31,260 bases of DNA from Deferribacteraceae bacterium (lineage in GTDB: Bacteria > Chrysiogenota > Deferribacteres > Deferribacterales > JAISNW01), in contig JAITWF010000067.1 of NCBI GenBank assembly GCA_031285415.1, positions 1-31,260 on the forward strand, given 5' to 3'. The translations under genes and the position numbers were made by a program. The notes under the pieces are model-generated. The model saw only the letters and a program-made list of their open reading frames with translations, was not told the DNA's origin and searched no databases. How positions within the stretch are numbered: the first letter of the stretch is position 1; every line of letters starts with the position of its first letter. Of this stretch, positions 7,175 through 15,026 are shown piece after piece.

Positions 7175-8235
7175 TAGATTTGCAAAGTTTTTATAAAGAT
7201 AAAAGGGTATTCGTGACTGGGCATACAGGCTTTAAGGGTAGCTGGCTCTGCCACGTGCTTGCGCTATTTGGCGCAAAGGTGATCGGATACTCCCTTCCTG
7301 CACCAACGACGCCAAGTCTCTTTGAGCTTTCAGGGCTGAAAGATCAGGTTACTCATATAATTGGAGATGTAAGGGAGCTAGAGCATTTAAGCAGCTCGAT
7401 GAATACTCACACTCCTGATATCGTTATTCATATGGCGGCACAGCCGCTTGTGATCGAGTCGTATAAGAATCCTGTGGATACCTATGCGATAAATGTTATG
7501 GGTACGGTTAACCTTCTGGAGGCTGTCAGGCAGTGCGACAGCGTAAAATCTGTAGTGAACGTTACGACCGATAAGGTTTATAAAAATAATGAGTGGGAGT
7601 GGGGGTATCGTGAGGATGATGTTCTTAACGGATACGATCCATATTCGAACTCAAAATCTTGCTCGGAGCTAGTTACCGATTCATATAAGAAGGCGTTCTT
7701 CTATAATCGTGATATCGCAATCTCCACCTGCCGAGCTGGCAACGTGATCGGTGGTGGCGACTTTTCAGCTGATAGGATAATACCCGATTGCGTCAGGGCA
7801 GTTCAGGCAGGGAAGGGGATAGTTGTGAGAAATCCGCACTCAACACGCCCATATCAGCATGTGTTGGAGCCTATAATGGCGTACCTGATGGTAGCGGCGG
7901 AGCAGTATAATAATAAAGAGCTGCAAAGCTCTTATAATGTGGGGCCAGACGATATCGACTGCGTCACCACAAGCACACTTGTAGACACATTCTGTGCATC
8001 TTGGGGTGATAGTGCTAAATGGGAGGCCGTTAGCAACGCAAACGCCCCTCACGAGGCAAACTTTCTAAAGCTAGACTGCTCTAAGATAAAGAAAAGTTTC
8101 AACTGGAAGCCGAAGTGGCATATCGATGAGGCTATAAAGAAAACTGTTGAGTGGAGCAAAGTCTATCTCGATGGTGGCGACCTAAATATCTGCATAAAGG
8201 GGCAGATAGAGGAGTATCGAGTATGCAAACTGTAG
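7171..8235 (+). CDS. rfbG: CDP-glucose 4,6-dehydratase
   Basis: RfbG (AscB/DdhB) is an NAD-dependent SDR enzyme that makes CDP-4-keto-6-deoxyglucose, the substrate of RfbH. The Rossmann motif TGHTGFKGSW (residues 16-25), the VTTDKVY strand (about 129-135) and the catalytic YSNSK (YxxxK) are all present. The pair TGFKGSWL and YDPYSNSKS are typical of this subfamily rather than of RmlB. Length is 354 residues, as expected. The order rfbF-rfbH-rfbG differs from the Salmonella order F-G-H. It overlaps rfbH by 4 bases and the following reductase gene by 13. Confidence 0.95.
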   Translation: MIDLQSFYKDKRVFVTGHTGFKGSWLCHVLALFGAKVIGYSLPAPTTPSLFELSGLKDQVTHIIGDVRELEHLSSSMNTHTPDIVIHMAAQPLVIESYKNPVDTYAINVMGTVNLLEAVRQCDSVKSVVNVTTDKVYKNNEWEWGYREDDVLNGYDPYSNSKSCSELVTDSYKKAFFYNRDIAISTCRAGNVIGGGDFSADRIIPDCVRAVQAGKGIVVRNPHSTRPYQHVLEPIMAYLMVAAEQYNNKELQSSYNVGPDDIDCVTTSTLVDTFCASWGDSAKWEAVSNANAPHEANFLKLDCSKIKKSFNWKPKWHIDEAIKKTVEWSKVYLDGGDLNICIKGQIEEYRVCKL

Positions 8236-9128
8236 TAGTTACTGGCGCAAATGGGTTTATCGGCAGTGCGGTGGTGAAGGAGCTACTTAGTCACGACGTC
8301 TATGTGATTGCAGTTAGCAGAAAGAGTAGTAACCTGCCGAAAGATAAAAATTTGCAATTTATTCCGCTAGATATGAAAGATATGCACCAGTTGAAGGAGT
8401 TAATTAACGGTAAGACCCCCGATATATTCTATCACTTTGCATGGGACGGCTCTGCTGGTGAGGCTCGTGCCGATATGTCTATGCAGTTACTGAATGTGCA
8501 GTATACAGTAGAGGCTGTAAAGATCGCTTCGGAGCTTGGGTGCAAGCGGTTTGTGGGGGCTGGTAGCATAATGGAGAAGGAGGCGTATTCCTCCACAATG
8601 GCGCAGGGGAATAAACCTGGTCGAGGTGATATCTATGGTACTGCAAAGCTTGCGGCGCACTGCATGAGTAAATCTGTAGCGGCAAGTTGTGGTGTAGAGC
8701 ATGTATGGGCTGTGATTACAAACGCCTACGGCTGTGGAGAGGTATCGCCGAGATTCGTTAATACAACGATAAGAAAGATAATTAATAATGAACCGCTTAG
8801 CTTCACCGCTGGCACGCAAAACTACGATTTCGTATATATAGACGACGTAGCATTAGCGTTCTATAGGATAGGTGAGGGGGGGAAGCCGTTTAATGAGTAT
8901 ACTATCGGTAGTTCAAAAGCTCAGCCGTTGAGAAACTTTGTGGTTGAGATGTGCAGTCGTCTATGCCCTGAGAGAGAGCCAAACTTTGGTGACATGCCCT
9001 TCACAGGTGTTGCCCTGCCGCTATCTGATTTTAACTGTGAAAATACATCGAAAGATACAGGGTTTAAGGCAACTACCTCCTTTGCGGAGGGTACGTATAG
9101 AACGATGGAGTGGCTGAAGGGGTTATAG
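8223..9128 (+). CDS. NAD(P)-dependent SDR reductase, likely last step to a CDP-dideoxyhexose
   Basis: This extended SDR protein has the Rossmann motif GANGFIGSAV near its N-terminus and the catalytic YGTAK (YxxxK). I place the start at the ATG at 8223 (302 residues), which puts the nucleotide-binding strand at residues 3-7 as is usual and has GAGGAG about 8 bases upstream. The frame is open further back, but that would add 24 residues of odd sequence inside rfbG. In this context it is the candidate 4-ketoreductase (AscF-, RfbJ- or RfbS-like), giving CDP-ascarylose, abequose or paratose. The neighbouring RmlC-like epimerase favours ascarylose, but substrate choice cannot be read from sequence alone. 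Confidence 0.82.
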   Translation: MQTVVVTGANGFIGSAVVKELLSHDVYVIAVSRKSSNLPKDKNLQFIPLDMKDMHQLKELINGKTPDIFYHFAWDGSAGEARADMSMQLLNVQYTVEAVKIASELGCKRFVGAGSIMEKEAYSSTMAQGNKPGRGDIYGTAKLAAHCMSKSVAASCGVEHVWAVITNAYGCGEVSPRFVNTTIRKIINNEPLSFTAGTQNYDFVYIDDVALAFYRIGEGGKPFNEYTIGSSKAQPLRNFVVEMCSRLCPEREPNFGDMPFTGVALPLSDFNCENTSKDTGFKATTSFAEGTYRTMEWLKGL

Positions 9129-9698
9129 ATGATACAAAAATTTTCATTCAATAAAACAGAGATCGACGGACTCATTCTGATAAAACCGTTTGTGGCGTAC
9201 GACGAGAGGGGCTACTTTATTAAAGATTATAATAAGAAACTCTTCCTCGAGAATGGTATAGAGCATGAGCTGAAAGAGGTATTTTATGCACACTCTCGTA
9301 AGGGCGTCATTAGGGGGATACACTTCCAGCGTGAACGACAACAGGCGAAGTTAGTTCGTTGTATTTCTGGTAATATATACGATGTTATTGTGGATCTACG
9401 AAAGGGGTCGAGCACATTCGGCAAGTGGCAAGGGTTTGAACTATCAGAGGCGAATAAAGATGTGCTATATGTTCCTAGCGGCTGTGGGCATGGGTATATA
9501 GTGTTAGAAAATGCTATAGTATCTTATAAATGCGCCGAAGATTTTTACGGCGAATACGATGATGGCATAATCTGGAACGATAAGGATCTCAACATAAACT
9601 GGGGCACAGATCGAGTAAGTGAGCTTACTCTATCAGATAAAGATAAGGCGTTGCAGACATTTGAAGAGTTTAAAAGCCGATATGGAGGGTTAAATTAA
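9129..9698 (+). CDS. RmlC-like cupin sugar epimerase (candidate CDP-4-keto-3,6-dideoxyglucose 5-epimerase)
   Basis: This 189-residue cupin belongs to the dTDP-4-dehydrorhamnose 3,5-epimerase family. Motifs visible are the RGIHFQ block with the catalytic histidine (about residue 60), DVIVDLRKGS, YVPSGCGHGY (normally IPxGFAHGF) and YKCAEDFYGEYDDGIIWND, which matches the substrate loop and final strand. No rmlA, B or D gene is nearby. Because it sits between the CDP-sugar enzymes, I infer that it acts on a CDP-linked ketosugar, as AscE does in ascarylose synthesis. It begins one base after the SDR stop and ends directly against the GTG of glf. The alternative is a true RmlC with partners elsewhere. 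Confidence 0.82.
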   Translation: MIQKFSFNKTEIDGLILIKPFVAYDERGYFIKDYNKKLFLENGIEHELKEVFYAHSRKGVIRGIHFQRERQQAKLVRCISGNIYDVIVDLRKGSSTFGKWQGFELSEANKDVLYVPSGCGHGYIVLENAIVSYKCAEDFYGEYDDGIIWNDKDLNINWGTDRVSELTLSDKDKALQTFEEFKSRYGGLN

Positions 9699-10847
9699 GT
9701 GAAGGTACTTATTGCTGGAGCTGGATTTTGTGGCAGTGTTATCGCTAGGAAGCTTGCCGAATGTGGCGTGTCCGTCGATATCTACGAGAGGCGCAATCAT
9801 ATCGCTGGCAATATGTACGATGAGGTCGATGAGCATGGAATTCGTGTGCAGCGGTACGGCCCTCATAGCGTACACACCAATAGCGAGCGTGTGCATGAAT
9901 TTCTAAGCTCGTACGGCAGATTTGTCCCATATACATTGACGTGCAGGGCGGAGGTGAATGGGAGGTTATTAGTTTCACCGTTCAACTACGAGTCGATAGA
10001 CTTCCTCTTTGATACTAAAAGAGCGGCAGAGATGAAAAGTGCATTAAAGAGGGCGTACCCGAACGCTACACAGGCTACGATATTGGAGCTTTTAGATTCA
10101 ACGGATCCCCTTATAAGGGAGTGGGCTGATCTACTGTACGAAGAGGATTACACGCCGTATACCGCTAAACAGTGGGGGATCTCGCCTGAGGAGATCGACA
10201 AGAGCGTCTTGAGGCGAGTTCCGGTGCTATTCTCATACGACGATCAATATTTTTACGATAAGTATCAGTATGTGCCAGAGGATGGCTTTACTGCATTTTT
10301 CAAGAAGCTGAACGATCACCCGAATATAACGCTGCACCTTAACACAGATATTAAAGAGCGTATATCGATAGATTACGACAAAAAATGTATTAATGGGCAT
10401 GATGGCATTGTAGTCTATACTGGCGCACTGGATAGCCTGATGGATTACGAGTATGGGGTGCTGCCGTATCGCTCATTGAGGTTTGATTATCAAACTAAAG
10501 AGGTCGATAGCTTTCAAAGTGCACCAGTGGTTGCATACCCGAAGGCGGAGGGGTATACGAGGATAACAGAGTATAAGAAGCTGCCTGTTCAGGATATAGA
10601 GGGGAAAAGTACCGTTGCGTATGAGTATCCGTTGCAGTTTGACCCCGAGGATAAGGGGCAGGAGCCGTACTATCCGATACCGAATGACGCTAATGCGGCA
10701 ATGTATCAGCGGTATTACGATAGGGTAAAGGATGTTCGTAATCTCTTTATCTGCGGTCGTTTGGCAGATTATAAGTATTACAATATGGACAACGCCATTG
10801 AGAGAGCTTTAGATACATTTGATATAATAAAACAGAGGCTAAGATGA
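9699..10847 (+). CDS. glf: UDP-galactopyranose mutase
   Basis: Glf is a flavoenzyme that converts UDP-galactopyranose to UDP-galactofuranose, the donor for galactofuranose in O-antigens and other glycans. The FAD-binding GAGFCGSVIA (residues 6-15) with the acidic strand end DIYERR, the RYGPHSVHT block (canonical YGPHIFHT), YTAKQWG (about 148-154), SYDDQYFYDKYQ and the C-terminal GRLADYKYYNMD are all family hallmarks. The 382-residue length is normal. The start is GTG, immediately after the TAA of the epimerase gene. It overlaps the glycosyltransferase gene by four bases (ATGA). Galactofuranose is therefore likely in the same glycan as the dideoxyhexose. Confidence 0.96.
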   Translation: MKVLIAGAGFCGSVIARKLAECGVSVDIYERRNHIAGNMYDEVDEHGIRVQRYGPHSVHTNSERVHEFLSSYGRFVPYTLTCRAEVNGRLLVSPFNYESIDFLFDTKRAAEMKSALKRAYPNATQATILELLDSTDPLIREWADLLYEEDYTPYTAKQWGISPEEIDKSVLRRVPVLFSYDDQYFYDKYQYVPEDGFTAFFKKLNDHPNITLHLNTDIKERISIDYDKKCINGHDGIVVYTGALDSLMDYEYGVLPYRSLRFDYQTKEVDSFQSAPVVAYPKAEGYTRITEYKKLPVQDIEGKSTVAYEYPLQFDPEDKGQEPYYPIPNDANAAMYQRYYDRVKDVRNLFICGRLADYKYYNMDNAIERALDTFDIIKQRLR

Positions 10848-11779
10848 AAACGATTACTATCGTGATACCGACATACAAAGAGGAGAAGAATATTCAGTAC
10901 TCATACGATGAGGTAACAAGGTTGATGACTGAAAAGCTTCCGCACTATAACTACGAGATTATGTATGTGGATAACTGCTCTCCAGATTCCACTCAACAGC
11001 TGATTGAGGAGCTTTGCGAAAAAGATAGCCATGTAAAGGCGATCTTTAACGCTCGCAACTTTGGGCAGGGTCGCTCACACTTCTATGCGTTGACACAGGC
11101 GGAGGGGGACTGCGCTGTGCTTCTGCACGCCGATATGCAGAATCCGCCCTCTGTGATCCCAGAGTTTGTAAAGGAGTGGGAGAACGGCGCAAAGGTTGTG
11201 ATCGGTATAAAGGAGGCGAGCAAGGAGTGCCCGCTGCTCTTCTTTATGCGCACCGTTTACTATAAGGTGATGAAGCATACCTCTGATGTAGAGCAGATCG
11301 AGCATTTTTCAGATTTTGAGCTACTCGATAAAGATTTTATAAAGGTTCTTAGAGAGCTAGATGAGCCTGTGCCGTATCTAAGGGGGATCATCTCGGAGCT
11401 TGGCTTTAAGATGAAGCGTATAAAGTATGTGCAGAATAAACGTGAGCATGGCAAAACGACGGCGAGCTTTAAATCGTTATACGACTTCGGAATGGTTGGG
11501 ATAACATCGTATTCAAAGTTTATTATGCGTCTAGCGACGATCTTCGGTACAGTGCTAGGGGCGTGCAGCATGTTGGTTGCGCTTATTACATTTGTGATGA
11601 AGTTGATCTTTTGGGATAAATTCCCTGCAGGAGTAGCGGCGATGAATATCGGTGTATTCTTCCTCGGTTCTGTGCAGCTCTTCTTTATCGGTCTTTTGGG
11701 TGAATATATATTAAATATCAATATGCGAGTAATGCGGCGTCCGCTGGTTATCGAGGATCGAAGGATAAATTTTGATTAG
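10844..11779 (+). CDS. Membrane glycosyltransferase family 2 (GtrB/DPM1-like)
   Basis: This 311-residue GT2 enzyme has an N-terminal GT-A domain with VIPTYKEEKNI, the VDNCSPDST segment and the metal/nucleotide-binding HADMQNPP (DXD-like Asp at about 84). Two hydrophobic segments near the C-terminus (about 228-252 and 262-290) anchor it in the inner membrane, as in GtrB and polyisoprenyl-phosphate sugar transferases. Likely activity: transfer of a sugar to undecaprenyl phosphate or to a growing lipid-linked glycan. The acceptor and donor are unknown; it may use the CDP-dideoxyhexose or another sugar. It overlaps glf (4 bases) and the phosphatase gene (8 bases). Confidence 0.9.
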   Translation: MKTITIVIPTYKEEKNIQYSYDEVTRLMTEKLPHYNYEIMYVDNCSPDSTQQLIEELCEKDSHVKAIFNARNFGQGRSHFYALTQAEGDCAVLLHADMQNPPSVIPEFVKEWENGAKVVIGIKEASKECPLLFFMRTVYYKVMKHTSDVEQIEHFSDFELLDKDFIKVLRELDEPVPYLRGIISELGFKMKRIKYVQNKREHGKTTASFKSLYDFGMVGITSYSKFIMRLATIFGTVLGACSMLVALITFVMKLIFWDKFPAGVAAMNIGVFFLGSVQLFFIGLLGEYILNINMRVMRRPLVIEDRRINFD

Positions 11780-12335
11780 ACACCTTCTATCTCTCCTGCT
11801 TGCTCTCCAACTCTCCGCCTGTGCCACGCAGGCGGTTGTGCCGCCGAATGCGGAGTGGGGGCAGCCATTGTCGGCTCCAGCGGTGCAGAGTATCGATAAT
11901 ATCTACGAGATTGCGCCAGAGGTATACCGTTCTGGGCAGCCAACCGCCGAAGACATGCAGGCGCTCGATGATTTTGGAGTCAGGACAGTTCTGAACCTTC
12001 GCTGGGATCACAGCGATGAATCTATCGCAAGCGGTACTAATCTAATTTTAAAAAGCGTTCCGATGAGGGCAAGCGATATAAAAGATGATGATATCGTCGC
12101 CGCTCTAAAGATTATAAAAAGCTCGCCGAAGCCGATATTAATCCACTGCTGGCATGGATCAGACCGCACAGGGGTGGTTGTGGCGATCTATCGACTCGTG
12201 TTTGATGGATGGACGAAGGAGCAGGCGATAGAGGAGTTAATGTGGGATAGTTACGGTCATCACAGCCTCTGGTACCCGAATATTGAAAGATATATTAATG
12301 AAGTTGATGTTGACAAGATAAGAGATAGATTATAA
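11772..12335 (+). CDS. Lipid-anchored protein tyrosine/dual-specificity phosphatase
   Basis: This 187-residue protein has a signal peptide and lipobox LSAC with Cys17 as the lipidation site, so it should be membrane-anchored and face the periplasm. The mature part is a DSP-type phosphatase: EVYRSGQPTAEDMQAL, the TVLNLR strand and the P-loop HCWHGSDRTG (CX5R; catalytic Cys126, Arg132). The general acid may be an Asp in the preceding SDIKDDD stretch. The start is TTG, inside the end of the glycosyltransferase gene, with AAGGAT 6 bases upstream; no later start would keep the lipoprotein signal. Likely substrates are phosphotyrosine proteins or phosphorylated sugars/lipids. It ends the sugar operon. 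Confidence 0.85.
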   Translation: MIRHLLSLLLALQLSACATQAVVPPNAEWGQPLSAPAVQSIDNIYEIAPEVYRSGQPTAEDMQALDDFGVRTVLNLRWDHSDESIASGTNLILKSVPMRASDIKDDDIVAALKIIKSSPKPILIHCWHGSDRTGVVVAIYRLVFDGWTKEQAIEELMWDSYGHHSLWYPNIERYINEVDVDKIRDRL

Positions 12336-12342
12336 AAAAATG

Positions 12343-12459
12343 CGTCACTGCGGACTCGATCCGCATGTAGGGGCGGGGTCTGCCCGCCCGATAATATTAA
12401 TGGGCGACCGAACGTCGCCCCTACCCCTGAATTGATTGCGGATTAAATCCGCAATGACG
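12343..12459. repeat. Composite palindromic intergenic element
   Basis: The outer arms CGTCACTGCGG (12343-12353) and CCGCAATGACG (12449-12459) are complementary but for one base. Each arm overlaps a smaller hairpin (GCGGACTCGATCCGC; GCGGATTAAATCCGC), and inside are TAGGGGCGGGG and TCGCCCCTA arms that also pair. The whole is a nested, about 117-bp palindrome between the sugar operon and the pst operon. Fragments of the same pieces occur at 300-382, 2652-2730 and 30218-30241. Confidence 0.8.
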
Positions 12460-12474
12460 GAAGGTTTGCGATAT

Positions 12475-12492
12475 TTTACATCTTCTTTACAT
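12475..12492 (+). promoter_or_regulatory. Candidate Pho box (PhoB binding site) upstream of pstC
   Basis: Two exact copies of TTTACAT (12475-12481 and 12486-12492) lie 11 bases apart, the spacing of direct repeats in Pho boxes (7-base repeats with 4-base spacers). A weaker third repeat may follow at 12497-12503. The site is 44 bases before the pstC start, and phoB is in the same operon, so autoregulation under phosphate starvation is likely. Confidence 0.7.
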
Positions 12493-12506
12493 TTCCCTCA
12501 CACAAA

Positions 12507-12528
12507 AGGATAGATAGATCGCTATCCT
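12507..12528 (+). promoter_or_regulatory. Small hairpin in the pstC leader
   Basis: AGGATAG (12507-12513) and CTATCCT (12522-12528) form a perfect 7-bp stem with an 8-base loop, ending 7 bases before the pstC ATG. The only purine-rich, Shine-Dalgarno-like sequence (AAAAGGA) lies in or beside the 5' arm, too far from the ATG unless the hairpin brings it closer. It could influence translation. Confidence 0.4.
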
Positions 12529-12535
12529 GTTCTCT

Positions 12536-13453
12536 ATGGATAGAGCATTAAATCAGACGTACAAAGTGGTCACCCTTCTATCGGCACTCGTTATAATAGC
12601 GGTGATAGTGGGGATATTTGCCACCCTTCTGTATCAATCGTTCCCAGCTATCAAGGCGTTTGGTATATTCGACTTTATCTTCGGTACCGAGTGGAACCCC
12701 TCTACCGAGGTATATAACGGCGGTAGACCGCTATTAGGCACCATAATCACGACTATTCTTGCCCTCTCGATAGCTATTCCGATAGCGATTGGGATTGCGA
12801 TCTTTATCACCGAGCTATGTCCAGCAATCTTGCGTCAGCCTGTTGGCACGGCGATAGAGCTTCTGGCGGCTATACCGAGCATTATATATGGCATGTGGGG
12901 GCTTTTCGTCTTCGCCCCAATATTAGAGCGCACGATTCAGCCAGCTATTGCCTTTATCTTTGGCTCTCTCCCTGTTATAGGTTCATTTTTTCAGGTGAGC
13001 TACGGTGGCGGTGCGAATATCTTCACCACCGCTATGGTGCTTGCCGTGATGGTGATCCCCTTTATCGCTAGTATCACACGAGACACCTTCATGCAGGTTC
13101 CTGCGGTGTTGAAGGAGTCGGCATACGGTATAGGGGCGACCAAGTGGGAGGTTATAAAGGATGTAGTGATCCCATACTCGAAGGCTGGAACAGCTGGGGG
13201 GATTATAATCGCCACTGGCAGGGCGTTAGGCGAGACTATGGCGGTTGCATACGTGATCGACAATCGTCATGGCGCACTTGAGTCGATCTTCTCGCCATTT
13301 ACAACGATTACAAGTGTGCTAGCGAATGAGTTTAACGAGGCGTCGGGGATACACCTATCGTCGCTATTCTTCCTAGCTCTAATCCTCTTTGTGGCGAATC
13401 TTTTAATACTATCGGCGGCTAAATATATGCTACGTGGGAGCATTGCGAAATGA
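12536..13453 (+). CDS. pstC: Phosphate ABC transporter permease PstC
   Basis: PstC is one of two inner-membrane permeases of the high-affinity phosphate transporter. The 305-residue protein has about six membrane segments, the EWNPSTEVYNGGRPLLGT motif (about 51-69) that is a PstC hallmark, and the binding-protein-dependent transport loop with VLKESAYGIGATKWEV and GRALGETMAV, which contacts PstB. Length is normal. No clear Shine-Dalgarno sequence precedes the ATG; a leader hairpin and a candidate Pho box are upstream. It overlaps pstA by 4 bases. No pstS gene precedes it. Confidence 0.95.
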   Translation: MDRALNQTYKVVTLLSALVIIAVIVGIFATLLYQSFPAIKAFGIFDFIFGTEWNPSTEVYNGGRPLLGTIITTILALSIAIPIAIGIAIFITELCPAILRQPVGTAIELLAAIPSIIYGMWGLFVFAPILERTIQPAIAFIFGSLPVIGSFFQVSYGGGANIFTTAMVLAVMVIPFIASITRDTFMQVPAVLKESAYGIGATKWEVIKDVVIPYSKAGTAGGIIIATGRALGETMAVAYVIDNRHGALESIFSPFTTITSVLANEFNEASGIHLSSLFFLALILFVANLLILSAAKYMLRGSIAK

Positions 13454-14274
13454 GATCACGTAAACTAACCAACCTTATAGCTCTAACTATATCGGCACTA
13501 TGCGCCGCAGTCGGGTTATTCTTCTTATTCTTTATACTCTTTGACGTGCTTAGAAATGGAATCTCCTCTATAAACTGGGCGTTATTCACTCAAGATCCTG
13601 CACCGCCATTCGGGGATAGTGCTGGTGGATTGCGTAACGCCTTTGTAGGGCAGGGGATCTTGACGTTAGTGGCTGTCATTATCGGCGTACCGTTAGGTAT
13701 GTTAGGCGGCACCTTTCTGGCGGAGTACGGCAGATTCTCAAAGGTGGGCAGAGTTGTATCGGTGTTGAGCGATATCGCCGTCAGCATGCCCTCGATCGTT
13801 ATCGGAACGTTCGTCTATGCGATCTTGGTGAAGCCGCTGCACACCTTCAACGGTTGGGCAGGGGCGGCGGCACTTGCGGTGATAATGCTGCCTGTGATTA
13901 TCCGCACCACCGAGGATATGATGAGACTTGTGCCGTGGACGCTCAGAGAGGCGGCGTTTGCCCTCGGTGCGCCGTACCACAAGGTGATAATCCAGATCGT
14001 ATATAAGGCGGCGTCTAGAGGGATCTTTACTGGGATTTTACTTGCGATAGCTCGTATCGCTGGCGAGACTGCGCCGCTACTCTTTACATCGTTCAATAAC
14101 AACTTCTTCTCATTAGATATGACTGAACCTATGCCATCGCTAACTGTGACGATCTACCAGTACGCCGCTTCGCCATACGATTCGTGGGTGCAGATGGCGT
14201 GGGCGGCGGCATTTGTGATAACATTCTTTATACTAATACTTAATATTGCAGGGAGATTATGGATAAAGCGTTGA
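13450..14274 (+). CDS. pstA: Phosphate ABC transporter permease PstA
   Basis: PstA is the second permease of the phosphate transporter. The 274-residue protein begins with a long hydrophobic segment, has the GGLRNAFVGQGIL and GVPLGMLGGTFLAEYGRF blocks, and the PstB-contact loop near LREAAFALGAPYHKVI followed by RIAGETAPLLFT. The start overlaps the pstC stop (ATGA) and its end overlaps the pstB start by 16 bases, so pstC-A-B are translationally coupled. Confidence 0.95.
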   Translation: MRSRKLTNLIALTISALCAAVGLFFLFFILFDVLRNGISSINWALFTQDPAPPFGDSAGGLRNAFVGQGILTLVAVIIGVPLGMLGGTFLAEYGRFSKVGRVVSVLSDIAVSMPSIVIGTFVYAILVKPLHTFNGWAGAAALAVIMLPVIIRTTEDMMRLVPWTLREAAFALGAPYHKVIIQIVYKAASRGIFTGILLAIARIAGETAPLLFTSFNNNFFSLDMTEPMPSLTVTIYQYAASPYDSWVQMAWAAAFVITFFILILNIAGRLWIKR

Positions 14275-15017
14275 TAACGGTGAAAGATCTAAACTTCTTT
14301 TACGGCAAACATCATGCACTCAAAAATATCAATATGAGTGTGCAGAAAAATAAGATCACCTCGCTGATAGGCCCTTCGGGGTGCGGCAAGACGACGCTAC
14401 TGCGCTGTTTCAACCGTATGCACGATCTATACCCCAATAATCGGTACGAGGGGGAGATCGTCATGAACGGTGCCAATATCCTCGCACCAGAGGCGGATAC
14501 GATCGAGCTACGCAGCTCTATGGGGATGGTTTTTCAGAAACCGACGCCATTTCCTATGAGTATTGCTGATAATATCGCATATGGCCCTCGCCTGAAAGGG
14601 GTGAAGAATAAGGCTATATTGGCAGAGAAGGTGGAGAGGGCGCTTAGGCAGGCGGCTTTGTGGGACGAGGTAAAAGATAGACTTAATAGCTCTGCCAATA
14701 GCCTCTCTGGTGGGCAGCAGCAGCGGCTTGTAATCGCACGTGCACTGGCAGTAGATCCAGCGGTGATACTATTTGACGAGCCTACGAGCGCACTCGACCC
14801 AATTTCCACTACAAAGATCGAAGAGCTTATGGTAGAGTTGCAAGATGATGTGACTATACTTATCGTGACGCACAATATGCAGCAGGCGGCACGGATATCA
14901 AACTATACGGCGTTTATGTATCTTGGCGAGATTATAGAGATGGATGAGACGAATACGATCTTCACTCGTCCAAAAGTAAAGATGACTGAAGATTATGTTA
15001 TGGGAAGATTTGGATGA
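14259..15017 (+). CDS. pstB: Phosphate ABC transporter ATPase PstB
   Basis: PstB powers phosphate import. The 252-residue protein has Walker A GPSGCGKTT (about 37-45), the Q-loop in MVFQKPTPFPMS, the ABC signature LSGGQQQRL (about 148-156), Walker B VILFDEPTSALDP and the H-loop VTHNMQQA. All residues for ATP hydrolysis are present. GGGAG lies 6 bases before the ATG. The operon then contains a 127-base gap with a palindromic repeat before phoU. Confidence 0.97.
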   Translation: MDKALITVKDLNFFYGKHHALKNINMSVQKNKITSLIGPSGCGKTTLLRCFNRMHDLYPNNRYEGEIVMNGANILAPEADTIELRSSMGMVFQKPTPFPMSIADNIAYGPRLKGVKNKAILAEKVERALRQAALWDEVKDRLNSSANSLSGGQQQRLVIARALAVDPAVILFDEPTSALDPISTTKIEELMVELQDDVTILIVTHNMQQAARISNYTAFMYLGEIIEMDETNTIFTRPKVKMTEDYVMGRFG

Positions 15018-15026
15018 CCCACGGCA

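Noticed and set aside
8151..8222. Upstream extension of the SDR reductase
   Set aside because: It would place 24 Trp/Arg-rich residues before the nucleotide-binding strand and lies in the rfbG reading region; the ATG at 8223 has a good ribosome binding site.
9129..9698. Epimerase as part of a dTDP-rhamnose pathway
   Set aside because: No rmlA, rmlB or rmlD is in the cluster; the neighbouring cytidylyltransferase and dehydratase are the CDP-sugar type. Kept as an alternative only.
11260..11721. Minus-strand open frame of 153 codons
   Set aside because: It lies wholly within the well-supported GT2 glycosyltransferase gene and has no recognisable protein features.
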